Shown here: piece by piece, positions 41,128-49,873 of the stretch
Layout of the letters: every line of letters starts with the position of its first letter
Numbering within the stretch: position 1 is the stretch's first letter
NCBI GenBank assembly: GCA_017629215.1
Contig: JAGBXP010000019.1
Coordinates: forward strand, 1-64,000
Reading direction: 5' to 3'
Length of the DNA: 64,000 nucleotides
From: a bacterium
Lineage (GTDB): Bacteria; Cyanobacteriota; Vampirovibrionia; Gastranaerophilales; Gastranaerophilaceae
Translations under genes and position numbers: made by a program
The notes under the pieces: generated by a model
Database searches by the model: none
Told to the model about the DNA's origin: nothing
What the model saw: only the letters and a program-made list of their open reading frames with translations

Positions 41128-41856
41128 ATGTTAGATACGCTTAAATTAAAATATTTTCAAGGTAAACAATACATACCAGATATAAAAAATGCTAGTATGA
41201 AAGCACAATTTAGAGGCTTTCCGGTAATAAAATCTGATAATTTAGATGTTACAGTTTGCCCAGTAGGTGCATTGAAATCAAGTCCGTCATCAATTGATTT
41301 AGGGAAATGTACTTTATGTGGTGCTTGTAAAGGAGCAGGTGTTGATTTTACAAATAGTTATAAATTAGCAACAACTCAAAGAGAATCTCTAATTATAACA
41401 AAGGATATGACTTTTGAGGATTATGAAAAACTAGCTATTAAATCAAGAAAAGAAATAAAAAGAGTTTTTGGAAAATCATTAAAATTAAGACAAGTCTCTG
41501 CCGGAGGCTGTAATGGCTGTGAAATGGAACTCAATGCTTGTTCTAATTGTAATTTTGATATGGGAAGATATGGTATTGATTTTGTTGCTTCTCCGAGACA
41601 TGCAGATGGTATAGTTATAACAGGACCAATTACAAAAAATATGGCTTATGCATTAGAGGATTGCTATAATTCAACCCCAGATCCTAAAATTGTTATTTTA
41701 ACTGGAGCTTGTGCAATTTCAGGTGGAGTGTTCCAAAATTCAGTAGAATTGAATCGAGAGTTCTTAGATAAGTATCCTATTGATTTATATATACCAGGCT
41801 GTCCAGTACATCCACTTACATTTATTAATGGAGTATTAGATTTTATAACAAAATAA
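41128..41856 (+). CDS. hyfI: HyfI-like small subunit fused to one-cluster ferredoxin domain
   Basis: 242 residues. N-terminal part (about 40-72): CP at Cys44 and CTLCGAC (Cys61, Cys64, Cys67). These are the ligands of one cluster of a HyfH/NuoI-type 2[4Fe-4S] ferredoxin, with the other half lost. The small-subunit domain follows: GGCNGCEME (Cys128, Cys131), GACAISGG (Cys195) and GCPVHP (Cys225), the complete ligand set of the proximal 4Fe-4S cluster. So electrons can reach the large subunit even though its NiFe site is missing. Last gene of the operon; a strong terminator follows. Confidence 0.92.
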   Translation: MLDTLKLKYFQGKQYIPDIKNASMKAQFRGFPVIKSDNLDVTVCPVGALKSSPSSIDLGKCTLCGACKGAGVDFTNSYKLATTQRESLIITKDMTFEDYEKLAIKSRKEIKRVFGKSLKLRQVSAGGCNGCEMELNACSNCNFDMGRYGIDFVASPRHADGIVITGPITKNMAYALEDCYNSTPDPKIVILTGACAISGGVFQNSVELNREFLDKYPIDLYIPGCPVHPLTFINGVLDFITK

Positions 41857-41860
41857 TATA

Positions 41861-41891
41861 AAAAAGGATAACTAAAAGTTATCCTTTTTTT
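41861..41891. terminator. Bidirectional terminator after the Hyf-like operon
   Basis: 13-base arms AAAAAGGATAACT / AGTTATCCTTTTT with a 3-base loop and T runs on both strands. It ends the plus-strand operon and the convergent 42248 gene. Confidence 0.92.
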
Positions 41892-41915
41892 GTATTTAGT
41901 TTTTTAAACTTTTAA

Positions 41916-42248
41916 CTAAATTGCTGAAGCTTTATTATATTCAGCTTCGTCAACCTTTTGGATATATGCTTTCTTAGCCATATCAATATTGTAGATTTTA
42001 TTGCATTCTGCTACGATGTTTTTAAAACCAGCTTCAAAATTTGCATCATTTTTATCATCTATTTTAAAATAAACGCTTTTTTTATCGTCAGCAACTTTTG
42101 GTGGAGCAACGCTAGCATTAGATGCCATAACGACTGTATTTACTGCCATATCGGTATATGCGCCTTTCTCTTGTTCGTTTTTAGCTTCTTTTACATTAGG
42201 CAAGGTAACTTTATATACACCTTTAAATGAAACTGGATTAACTGCCAT
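41916..42248 (-). CDS. Small protein with FKG leader, unknown
   Basis: 110 residues. MAVNPVSFKG gives the shortest version of the N-terminal [S/N/R]FKG leader seen on other unrelated proteins here. The rest is Lys/Ala/Asp-rich, mixed strand and helix (ADDKKSVYFKIDDKNDANFEAGFKNIVAEC). AGGAGG lies upstream of ATG 42248. No signal peptide or known domain. Monocistronic, convergent with the Hyf-like operon and sharing its terminator. Confidence 0.75.
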   Translation of the reverse strand: MAVNPVSFKGVYKVTLPNVKEAKNEQEKGAYTDMAVNTVVMASNASVAPPKVADDKKSVYFKIDDKNDANFEAGFKNIVAECNKIYNIDMAKKAYIQKVDEAEYNKASAI

Positions 42249-42271
42249 GTGGAACCTCCTATTTACTACAC

Positions 42272-42305
42272 ATTGTATCTAAGTTTTAAAACAAAAAAAA
42301 ATTGC
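42272..42305 (-). promoter_or_regulatory. Weak GCAATT-type box before the 42248 gene
   Basis: GCAATTTTT starts at 42305 on the minus strand and TACAAT lies at 42277-42272. The spacing is 3-4 bases longer than in the best copies, so this is only a candidate. TTTACAAAACTTAATAT (42323-42339) lies just upstream and also occurs at 10162-10178. Confidence 0.3.
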
Positions 42306-42374
42306 TAAAATTATTAAAATTCTTTACAAAACTTAATATCTTAGCAAGATTAATATGATATGATAATTAAAATT

Positions 42375-42563
42375 TTATTTTACATCATCTTTTATTACAA
42401 TCAAATTTTTAACAATTTTCATCTTACAAGTAGGTAAAACTACTTCTGAAAGACCATCTGCGATGCTTACGATGCTTCCTGCTCTCAAGGTAACATCTTC
42501 ACCTTTATATTGAAATGTGTAATCATCTTTTCTGTCAGACCTGATTGTTATTTTGCTGTCCAT
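42375..42563 (-). CDS. Small conserved-looking protein, unknown
   Basis: 62 residues with predicted short beta strands: KITIRSDRKDDYTFQYKGEDVTLRAGSI then VVLPTCKMKIVKNLIVIKD. AGAAGG lies 7 bases before ATG 42563. It follows rpsR by about 90 bases in the same direction, so it may be the last gene of the rpsF-ssb-rpsR unit. No recognised family. Confidence 0.6.
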   Translation of the reverse strand: MDSKITIRSDRKDDYTFQYKGEDVTLRAGSIVSIADGLSEVVLPTCKMKIVKNLIVIKDDVK

Positions 42564-42655
42564 AATAAACCTTCTTTTTTTTGCTTAATGTAGTTTCTAA
42601 AAAAGGGGGAAGCTTTTGTAAGTCAACCCCCTTAAAAAATTAAGTATGACTTATA

Positions 42656-42886
42656 TTAGTCAAAAACATAATCAATAATTGCAGCTTCTCTAGCTCTTTT
42701 AACAGCTTTTGCAATCATTCTTTGGTGCATTGCACAATTACCAGTAACTCTTCTTGGAATAATTTTACCAGCTTCTGTTAAATATCTTCTTAATTTAGCT
42801 GCATCTTTATAGTCGATATATTCAACGTGATCTGCACAAAATGAGCAAGACTTACGTTTTTTTCTATCATTTTCTATTTTTGCCAT
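42656..42886 (-). CDS. rpsR: 30S ribosomal protein S18
   Basis: 76 residues, standard. [35 protein letters not shown] is diagnostic. It keeps the putative zinc ligands CSFC (Cys14, Cys17) with CAMH (Cys51, His54), the zinc-binding form of S18. Third gene of rpsF-ssb-rpsR. S18 pairs with S6 on the platform of the small subunit. Confidence 0.96.
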   Translation of the reverse strand: MAKIENDRKKRKSCSFCADHVEYIDYKDAAKLRRYLTEAGKIIPRRVTGNCAMHQRMIAKAVKRAREAAIIDYVFD

Positions 42887-43013
42887 TTTCGTATTTGCCT
42901 TTCTAGCCTAGTTTTATTTATATGTGTTTGAACCTACTTATTTCGACCTTAAAGCGATTCTTTTTACAAACTTTTTTGTTTATTATAGCAATTTCTTATC
43001 TATTAGTAAAGCT

Positions 43014-43412
43014 TTAGAAAGGAATTTCGTCCTCACCTATTAATTCTTCCGCAAATTCTTCATTCGAAAATTTTACGATATCTGAATTTGAAGAGCTTGA
43101 GCTAATAGCTGGAGAAGTAGCTCCTAATAGTTCTATAGAGTTTGCGTCAATTTCAAAGATTCTTCTATCAGCACCAGTATCGCTTTTTACCGTTGTGATT
43201 TGTAGGCGACCTTCAACTAATACTTTATCATCTTTTGATATTGAAGAAACTACTTCATCTAAAGAAGTTCTTCTCACGATTACCCTTAGTAACATTTCTT
43301 CTTTTTCGCCGATATTAAGGACAAAAGATGATACAGGAATGTTATTTTGAGTAAATCTTTTTTCTGGAGCTCTGAATACAAAGCCCGTAACAACAGCTTT
43401 TGCTAATGACAT
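43014..43412 (-). CDS. ssb: Single-stranded DNA-binding protein
   Basis: 132 residues, shorter than most SSBs (about 160-180), because the Gly-rich linker is reduced. OB-fold features: FVFRAPEKRFTQNNIPVSSFVLNIG, DDKVLVEGRLQITTVKSDTG. The conserved acidic tip that recruits repair proteins is present as GEDEIPF. It sits between rpsF and rpsR as in many bacteria. Confidence 0.93.
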   Translation of the reverse strand: MSLAKAVVTGFVFRAPEKRFTQNNIPVSSFVLNIGEKEEMLLRVIVRRTSLDEVVSSISKDDKVLVEGRLQITTVKSDTGADRRIFEIDANSIELLGATSPAISSSSSNSDIVKFSNEEFAEELIGEDEIPF

Positions 43413-43436
43413 AAAATTCCCTCTTAAATCTATTGT

Positions 43437-43739
43437 CTAAACAGTTTGAGCTTTCTTAGAAACTTCCATAAGCATAAAACGTAAAACATTTTCATTTAGT
43501 TTTAGGTTTCTTTTTAGCTCAACAATAGAGTCAGCAGGTATTGAAGCTATGATATTAGTAAAGAAGCCATCTCTATATCCTTGAACGTCATAAGCAAGTT
43601 TTTTACGTCCCATTTTATCAATAGAAACAATAGAGCCTTTGTATGACTGGATTTCTTCTGAAATTTTTTCAACAACTACATCTAATTCTTGTGTATCCAA
43701 GCTCGGCTTGAATATTGTTAATAATTCATAATTTTTCAT
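43437..43739 (-). CDS. rpsF: 30S ribosomal protein S6
   Basis: 100 residues from ATG 43739, chosen because AAGGAG is correctly spaced upstream and MKNYELLTIFKPSL is the family start. The ferredoxin-like fold segment GSIVSIDKMGRKKLAYDVQGYRDGFF is typical. First gene of rpsF-ssb-rpsR. The S6:S18 complex often regulates this operon through a leader RNA, but the space to the AAA ATPase gene is only 62 bases. Confidence 0.95.
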   Translation of the reverse strand: MKNYELLTIFKPSLDTQELDVVVEKISEEIQSYKGSIVSIDKMGRKKLAYDVQGYRDGFFTNIIASIPADSIVELKRNLKLNENVLRFMLMEVSKKAQTV

Positions 43740-43801
43740 TTTATATTTCTCCTTATGTATTGATAATAGCATAAACAGTGATAATTGCAACAGCGTAAAG
43801 C

Positions 43802-45418
43802 TTACTTATTTCTATTATATCCGATAGGAGTTCTGTCTTCTTTTTTACTGTGAATATTATCCCATTCTTCGATAGCTAGATTGAAGTCAGCTTCGGTGAT
43901 GCTAATGTTTTTTATATCCTCAGGATTTAATATTCCTTCATCCATTTTGCTATATACATCAAATCTTTTCCAAGAATTTGTATGAGCTTCATTTACTATG
44001 TGCTTAACATCAGCTCCAGTAAATTCTCGAGAGACAAACTTATCAATTAGAGTATCTTTATTAAGCGAAGAATCAAGTTGCTTATTTCTCACATGAACAT
44101 CAAAAATTGCATCTAGTCCCTCTCTATCAGGAGCTGGAATTTCAATTTGTTTACCAAATCTTCCTGAACGTGTAATAGCTGAATCAATAACATCGGGTCT
44201 ATTGGTAGTTGCAATAATAAAGACCTGGTCATTACTTTTTTCTAAATCACTCATTAATGCAAGAATTTGGTTAACAACTTTATCGCTATGCCCACTATCG
44301 AAATTTTCTCCTCTTTCTTTAACAACAGCATCAATTTCATCAATGAAAATAATACTAGGTTGTTTCTCTATTGCATTTGCAAACATATCTCTCCACTGAG
44401 CCTCTGTTTCACCAATCCATTTTGATTCTAAATCTGTTGCACAAATTTTAATAAATTCTGCATTAGATTCTTCTGCTAGTGCTTCTGCGAGAAGAGTTTT
44501 TCCAGTACCAGGTTTTCCGTATAATATAATACCTCTGTTAAGATCTACATTCTCATAGGCTTCAGGATATTTGATTGGATAAAGAATACATTGTTTTAAT
44601 TCAGCTATCGTTGAATCCAATCCTCCGATATCTTTAAATGATAGTTTTTTTATTTTTCTATTAGTAGAACTTTCAATATTTGTTTCTTTTTCTCCAGGCT
44701 TCTCTATTAAATTTTGAGATTTAGGTTCGGAACCTTCTATAAAAGTTTGTAATTGATGAGTATAAATATTTAATGCAGTAGCATTAGATTTTATAGTCAT
44801 TTCTTCATTTATATCAGGACTATAAAATATTGCATTCGCAAAATTCCACGGATTTGAAAGTAAATATAATTCTTCATCGGTTAATTTATTATCTGAGTAA
44901 TCTGGGATATTGATATCAATATTTGTTGTTGGAGTGATAATTTTATCTTTATCAGAAACAACATAAGCTTGTGATGGTGATAAAAACAAGTTCTGTGATT
45001 TATCTCTATATAAAATAGTTTTTTCTCCAATGTTTATAACTTCAATTTGATTTTGCAAAGATAGAGTTGAATTATCTTTATTGAAATGATTGAACAGAGT
45101 ATCATATTCAGCAGTTATAAAGGCTAATGTTGTTGGTAAATTTTTAGTTATAATCATTATTATGTTATTTATAATATTTCTAAAAGACATTACATTATTT
45201 GACATGTTATCCAAGATTTCTTGTGGAGAGTTGCCAACACATATAACATCACCTTTTCTTGTCAATGGTAGAAGGTGAGAAATTCGTTGACCTAATGTGA
45301 AATGTTTAATTTCCTTAGGTGTTATTTGTTTAAAATTAACTTTTTGTTGTGCTGGAACATTTTTTTGGTTGATTTTTGAATCGTAGTGATAACGATTAGT
45401 GATTGCTGGGATTTTCAT
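43802..45418 (-). CDS. AAA+ ATPase with lineage-specific N-terminus
   Basis: 538 residues. The leader MKIPAITNRY through VNFKQ (28-31) belongs to the FKG-type group. Residues about 40-255 are unlike known domains. The ATPase follows: FKDIGGLDSTIAELKQ, Walker A GKPGTGKT (301-308), Walker B IIFIDEID (356-363), sensor ATTNRPDVIDSA and arginine-finger region SGRFGKQIEIP, then a small helical domain. It is closest in type to FtsH/VCP-like AAA proteins but has no protease motif or membrane helix. Probably an unfoldase with a lineage-specific substrate domain. Confidence 0.85.
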   Translation of the reverse strand: MKIPAITNRYHYDSKINQKNVPAQQKVNFKQITPKEIKHFTLGQRISHLLPLTRKGDVICVGNSPQEILDNMSNNVMSFRNIINNIIMIITKNLPTTLAFITAEYDTLFNHFNKDNSTLSLQNQIEVINIGEKTILYRDKSQNLFLSPSQAYVVSDKDKIITPTTNIDINIPDYSDNKLTDEELYLLSNPWNFANAIFYSPDINEEMTIKSNATALNIYTHQLQTFIEGSEPKSQNLIEKPGEKETNIESSTNRKIKKLSFKDIGGLDSTIAELKQCILYPIKYPEAYENVDLNRGIILYGKPGTGKTLLAEALAEESNAEFIKICATDLESKWIGETEAQWRDMFANAIEKQPSIIFIDEIDAVVKERGENFDSGHSDKVVNQILALMSDLEKSNDQVFIIATTNRPDVIDSAITRSGRFGKQIEIPAPDREGLDAIFDVHVRNKQLDSSLNKDTLIDKFVSREFTGADVKHIVNEAHTNSWKRFDVYSKMDEGILNPEDIKNISITEADFNLAIEEWDNIHSKKEDRTPIGYNRNK

Positions 45419-45495
45419 AAATTACGATACCTATATATTAATAATACACACTTACCTTTTCTATATCTTATAAAATAAAAAATAAAAATCAAGAA

Positions 45496-45972
45496 TTAAT
45501 TTTTTATAACACTTCTTTCCAAGGCTCTTACTATTTTAGTTTGGATATTTTCATTAGGATTAATAGAGCCTACTAAAATAGTTCTGCATCCAAGGAGTTT
45601 CCCTGCGAGAATATCTGTCAATGGTCTATCACCAATCATAACAGCATTGTTAGGAGTTTCATTAATAGAATTTAAGTATTCTTTCATAATTTTGGGATTT
45701 GGCTTGTTTGCTTTTCCAATAACCTTACAAGGAGCTATTTGAGAAGCGTTTGCAATGTATGAGTCGTTCTTATTGTTTGAAATAATAGCGACATTAAAAT
45801 CATTTATAAAAGTGTTAAACCAATCAATAGTCTCAGGTAGGAAACTTGCAGATTTAGAGATCATTACAGTACTATCTAAATCAAACATAAGACTTGTAAT
45901 ACCTTGTTTTTTTAGCTCTTCAAAATTTATATCATATACATTTTTTAAATTATAATCTGGTTTTAAAAACAT
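45496..45972 (-). CDS. YqeG-family HAD phosphatase
   Basis: 158 residues, HAD subclass IIIA. Motif I is DLDST (usually DLDNT), with VAIISNNKN as motif II, KANKPNPK with the motif III Lys and MIGDRPLTDILAG as motif IV. YqeG relatives dephosphorylate small phosphates; some act as phosphatidylglycerophosphatases. GGAGG precedes ATG 45972. It follows the U32-family gene by 47 bases. Confidence 0.88.
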   Translation of the reverse strand: MFLKPDYNLKNVYDINFEELKKQGITSLMFDLDSTVMISKSASFLPETIDWFNTFINDFNVAIISNNKNDSYIANASQIAPCKVIGKANKPNPKIMKEYLNSINETPNNAVMIGDRPLTDILAGKLLGCRTILVGSINPNENIQTKIVRALERSVIKN

Positions 45973-46019
45973 ATTTAGCTAGCCTCCACCTTAGCTATTT
46001 TATAAAAGAAACAAGATTT

Positions 46020-47285
46020 CTAACTACAAGCGCAGTTTTGAGTTTCGTTTACTTCACCTTTAATACCTATTGTTCTTGCTAGTGCGAATTTATATTCTAT
46101 AGGTTCTTTAGTAAACTTAACCCATAAATCATCATTTGTGTTTGCAAGCTCTAATTCTTCACCTTTTAAAGTTTTGATTTCAGAAACTTGAGTTATAAAT
46201 TTCTCACTAGGTGTAATTATTTCAATATCCTTATTTTTAAAGAATTTATTTTTTATTTTAATTCGATACCAGTCATTTTCTTTATCGCAAATTTCACATA
46301 AAAAATCTGCGCCAGCAAGACCTTTTGAGATATCATAGCTATATCCATCTTTAGGATAGCCTTCGCCTAGATAAAACCCTGTTGTATAGCCTCTATTACC
46401 TACTTTTAAAAGTTCATCATAATAGACTTGCATATCAGTGTTAGGGTTTTCCCATACTTCATCAATAGCTTCTCTATAAGCTTTTGCAACTGCAGAAACA
46501 TAATATAAGCTTTTTGTTCTACCTTCCACCTTAAATGAATCAATACCTGCGTCAATCATTTCTCTAAGGTGTTTTACTAGGCATAAATCTTTAGTTGATA
46601 AAATGTGTGTACCACGAGGATTTTCTTCTATTTCATAATATTGTCCAGGGCGAGTTTCTTCTACAAGCTTGTAACTCCATCTGCATGGTTGAGAACAATT
46701 TCCCGAATTGGCTTTTCTTTCTCCATTTGTCATGTAATCGCTTAGTAGACATCTCCCAGAAAATGATACGCATTGTGCGCCATGAATAAAGCTTTCTAAT
46801 TCCATATTTGGAACTTTGTTTTTAATTTCTGCAACATCTTTTATAGGTAATTCTCTTGCTAATATTGCACGAGTAGCACCCATATCTTGCCAAAATCTAA
46901 CAGCTTCATAGTTTAGGATATTTGCTTGTGTTGATACATGAATTTCAGTATTAGGCATGTGTTTTTGTGCCATTCTCATAATTCCAACATCGCTAATTAT
47001 TAATGCATCAGGGTTGGACTCTTTAATTTTATCCATGCAGCTTTCAAGTAGTTTAATATCATTATTAAACGCAAAAATATTTAATGTTAAATAAGCTTTT
47101 GCTCCCATTTGCTTAGCTGTATCAATTGCAAACTTTAAATTATCAAGAGTTATTAATTCACCCTTTCGCATCGCTCTAAGGCTAAAATCTACTACTCCAA
47201 GATAAACTGCATCTGCTCCATATTTGATTGCATATTTTAATTTTTCTATATTGCCTGCTGGCATTAAAAGTTCTGGTTTAATCAT
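46020..47285 (-). CDS. U32 peptidase-family protein (RlhA/TrhP-like)
   Basis: 421 residues. N-terminal LLMPAGNIEKLKYAIKYGADAVYLG (TIM-barrel start) and the U32 signature ESFIHGAQCVSFSGRCLLSDY, then NCSQPCRW, giving four cysteines for a likely Fe-S cluster. Despite the name, characterised relatives (RlhA, TrhP) hydroxylate rRNA or tRNA bases; which target applies here cannot be told. It lies 12 bases after the DUF4127 gene. Confidence 0.92.
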   Translation of the reverse strand: MIKPELLMPAGNIEKLKYAIKYGADAVYLGVVDFSLRAMRKGELITLDNLKFAIDTAKQMGAKAYLTLNIFAFNNDIKLLESCMDKIKESNPDALIISDVGIMRMAQKHMPNTEIHVSTQANILNYEAVRFWQDMGATRAILARELPIKDVAEIKNKVPNMELESFIHGAQCVSFSGRCLLSDYMTNGERKANSGNCSQPCRWSYKLVEETRPGQYYEIEENPRGTHILSTKDLCLVKHLREMIDAGIDSFKVEGRTKSLYYVSAVAKAYREAIDEVWENPNTDMQVYYDELLKVGNRGYTTGFYLGEGYPKDGYSYDISKGLAGADFLCEICDKENDWYRIKIKNKFFKNKDIEIITPSEKFITQVSEIKTLKGEELELANTNDDLWVKFTKEPIEYKFALARTIGIKGEVNETQNCACS

Positions 47286-47297
47286 GATTTGATATTA

Positions 47298-48650
47298 TCA
47301 CAAAGTAATTTCAACCTCAAATTTTCTATTCCATGGAAATGAGTAGCTTCTTTTTTCAAAGGTTTTTTCTAAAGAAGTTTTATTAGTGCTTGGCAAGAAT
47401 ATAGATAATTTTTCTTCAAAAGGTTTCATTAAATTTGCAATTTCGCAAGGTTTATCTATTAAAGCTCTTATGTTTGCTTGATATGCCCAATCATCTAGGA
47501 AACGGATTAGTTGAAGTTTTTTAAAAGCGTGTTCATCGTATGATGAAGCCTTAAAACGAACTTTTAAACAAGCAAGTAAACTTCCTAAGGTGTTTGCAGA
47601 TGTGTTCCACCCAGCGTATCCATAAAATTTCTCTAAATTAATTTGAGGCAAGAATTTTTCGATAAAAAAATTGTCAGCTCCATTTGTGTAACGAACATCT
47701 GCTACACAATATGGTTTGTTATATGTATCCAATGATAATATGTAATTTTCACTTGCGCCAGTATCCCAATTCATTACTAATTCACCTTGTTTCTCTCTGA
47801 AATTATTAATAATTAGGATAACATCAGCTTTATCTTTTGAACTTGTAGTTTTTATATCAGCAAGCTCTAGCTGACCTAATATTGATTTTTCGATTGAGAT
47901 ATCTTCATAGTTGGAAATTAAATTTTTGCAGTCAGGTTCTATGTATTCTATATAGACTTTGATTTCTTTTTTTATAGCTTTAGCAAAGAGGGTTAATGGA
48001 ATTTCATCAGCTCCAGTTTTAGTTTTACCCCCGAGTAATTCTAATGTTTTAGCTTCTTCAACATTAAATCCAAACTCTGCGCAATCATCTTTTGAGAAAA
48101 TTAATGTTTCGAAGAGTCCTTCTTTTTGCCAATCAAGATAAAGCTTGTTAATTTCAAAGTTTCGTTTCCGAGTACTTAAATAGTCGTTTAAGATACTTTC
48201 GGGAATGTTTAAATTCTTTTTACCTTCAGAGTAGGAATATTCAAAAATCTTTTTCCCAAAATCTTTCCAGTATTCTTTTTCTTCTTCGTTATAATTATTG
48301 TTAGAAATCCTCATAATGCTAGAAAAAGCGTAAATTTTAGCCTCTTTCTTTACTAAAATAGTTTTTAATTTCTCAATACGCGTTTTGATTTCATCAAATG
48401 TTTCTGTTGAACGTCTCGAAGGTATTAATCCTCCATACGCAATTGTATCCAGCGATAAAATAATAGCATCACATTTAGGACAATTTTCTAGCCAATTAAA
48501 TAAGGCTGGTAAATTTGCACTTTTTGTTAAATCTCCAAGATGTTCTCTTGGAGGCAGATATAATTCTATGGACTTGTCAATTTGAGCTATATCTTTTAAT
48601 AAGTTATAGCAAACTGGACGGTTGTCTATAGGTATTACACATATTTTCAT
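47298..48650 (-). CDS. DUF4127 family protein
   Basis: 450 residues. The N-terminus MKICVIPIDNRPVCYNLLKDIA and LSLDTIAYGGLIPSRRS, with DVRYTNGADNFFIEKFL and GYAGWNTSANTLGSLLA, are the conserved blocks of DUF4127. No function is established. No signal peptide. A pilT terminator lies upstream, so this gene starts a unit with the U32 and YqeG genes. Confidence 0.88.
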   Translation of the reverse strand: MKICVIPIDNRPVCYNLLKDIAQIDKSIELYLPPREHLGDLTKSANLPALFNWLENCPKCDAIILSLDTIAYGGLIPSRRSTETFDEIKTRIEKLKTILVKKEAKIYAFSSIMRISNNNYNEEEKEYWKDFGKKIFEYSYSEGKKNLNIPESILNDYLSTRKRNFEINKLYLDWQKEGLFETLIFSKDDCAEFGFNVEEAKTLELLGGKTKTGADEIPLTLFAKAIKKEIKVYIEYIEPDCKNLISNYEDISIEKSILGQLELADIKTTSSKDKADVILIINNFREKQGELVMNWDTGASENYILSLDTYNKPYCVADVRYTNGADNFFIEKFLPQINLEKFYGYAGWNTSANTLGSLLACLKVRFKASSYDEHAFKKLQLIRFLDDWAYQANIRALIDKPCEIANLMKPFEEKLSIFLPSTNKTSLEKTFEKRSYSFPWNRKFEVEITL

Positions 48651-48668
48651 TCTTTAATTTTACATGAA

Positions 48669-48699
48669 AAAAGAGGTTTCCACAATGGAAACCTCTTTT
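48669..48699 (-). terminator. Terminator after pilT
   Basis: Perfect 13-base arms AAAAGAGGTTTCC / GGAAACCTCTTTT with a 5-base loop and a T run on the minus strand, 16 bases after the pilT stop. Confidence 0.92.
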
Positions 48700-48714
48700 G
48701 TTTTATAAAAACTT

Positions 48715-49785
48715 TTAAGAGTTTTGTAAACCACGTTTGAATTCTTCTGGACGACTTGAACGAGCAAGAGCATCTTCTAGTGTGATTTTCTTTTTTAGAT
48801 ATAAATCTCTTAATGACATTTCTAATGTTTGCATGCCAAATCCAGAGTTTGTTTGTATTGTTGAATAAATTTGTGCAGCTTTAGCTTCACGTATAAGGTT
48901 TGCTATTGCAGGAATAACTAACATAACTTCTTGTGCCATTACACGACCATTTTTAGTACCATCAGGTTGAAGTAGTGGAAGTAATGTTTGAGAGAATACA
49001 GCTACAAGTGAGTTAGAAAGTTGTACACGCACCTGTTGTTGTTGTCCTTCTGGGAACACGTCAATAATACGGTCAATTGTTTGAGATGCAGATGACGTAT
49101 GTAATGTACCAAATACTAAGTGTCCAGTTTCAGCTGCTGTTAGCGCTAGACGAATTGTATCTAAATCTCTCATCTCACCAACAAGTATGATATCAGGATC
49201 TTCACGAAGAGCTGCTTTAAGAGCATTTGCAAAGCTTCTTGTATCTTGACCTAACTCTCTTTGGTGAATAATTGATCGTTTTGAAGAGTGAATAAACTCT
49301 ATAGGATCTTCAATTGTTAAGATATGTTCAGAACGAGTCTCGTTAATATAGTTAATCATTGCAGCTAGGGTTGTAGATTTACCAGAGCCTGTTGGTCCTG
49401 TAACAAGAACTAACCCTCTTGGCTTCTCAGCAACTTTTCTTACTGTTTCAGAAAGTCCTAATTCTTTGAAAGAAGGAGCTTTAGATGCAATTACACGAAA
49501 TGCTGCTGCATAATTTCCTCTATCTTTGTAAATGTTAACCCTGAAACGGCTTAGACCTTGAATACCATAAGAGAAATCAAGTTCCCAATCTTGTTCTAAT
49601 TTACGTCTTTGTTCTTTGTTTAACATTGGGAATAGAAGTAACTCAACTTCTTCTGGTTTCAGAGCTGGTACATCCATTCTTTGTAATACACCATCAATAC
49701 GTACAACAGGTGGTAATCCCGCCGATATATGAAGATCTGAACCTCTTTGTTTTACAACAACTTCCAAATATTTGTTAATAAGCAT
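48715..49785 (-). CDS. pilT: Type IV pilus retraction ATPase PilT
   Basis: 356 residues, standard. It hydrolyses ATP at the pilus base to depolymerise the filament, giving twitching or DNA uptake. Motifs: GSDLHISAGLPPVVRIDG, Walker A GPTGSGKS (130-137), HILTIEDPIEFIH (Asp box), LREDPDIILVGEMRD (Walker B), and TAAETGHLVFGTLHT (His box). A possible promoter TTTACA-N17-TAAGAT lies upstream, with AGAGGG before ATG 49785. Monocistronic. It matches the prepilin at 18314; no other pilus genes are here. Confidence 0.96.
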   Translation of the reverse strand: MLINKYLEVVVKQRGSDLHISAGLPPVVRIDGVLQRMDVPALKPEEVELLLFPMLNKEQRRKLEQDWELDFSYGIQGLSRFRVNIYKDRGNYAAAFRVIASKAPSFKELGLSETVRKVAEKPRGLVLVTGPTGSGKSTTLAAMINYINETRSEHILTIEDPIEFIHSSKRSIIHQRELGQDTRSFANALKAALREDPDIILVGEMRDLDTIRLALTAAETGHLVFGTLHTSSASQTIDRIIDVFPEGQQQQVRVQLSNSLVAVFSQTLLPLLQPDGTKNGRVMAQEVMLVIPAIANLIREAKAAQIYSTIQTNSGFGMQTLEMSLRDLYLKKKITLEDALARSSRPEEFKRGLQNS

Positions 49786-49873
49786 TTATAAGCCCTCTTT
49801 TGCACATAAATCTACACAAGATATCTTATCATAATATAAAAGTGTTGTAAAGATTTATCAATTTTATTAAAAT

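Noticed and set aside
34590-41856. Annotation as an active NiFe hydrogenase 4 or formate hydrogenlyase
   Set aside because: HyfG lacks three of four NiFe ligands and no maturation or formate dehydrogenase genes are near.
34590-41856. Annotation as respiratory complex I
   Set aside because: Gene set, HyfB C-terminal extension and CxxC type of the small-subunit cluster are hydrogenase-like; no NuoE/F/G genes are present.
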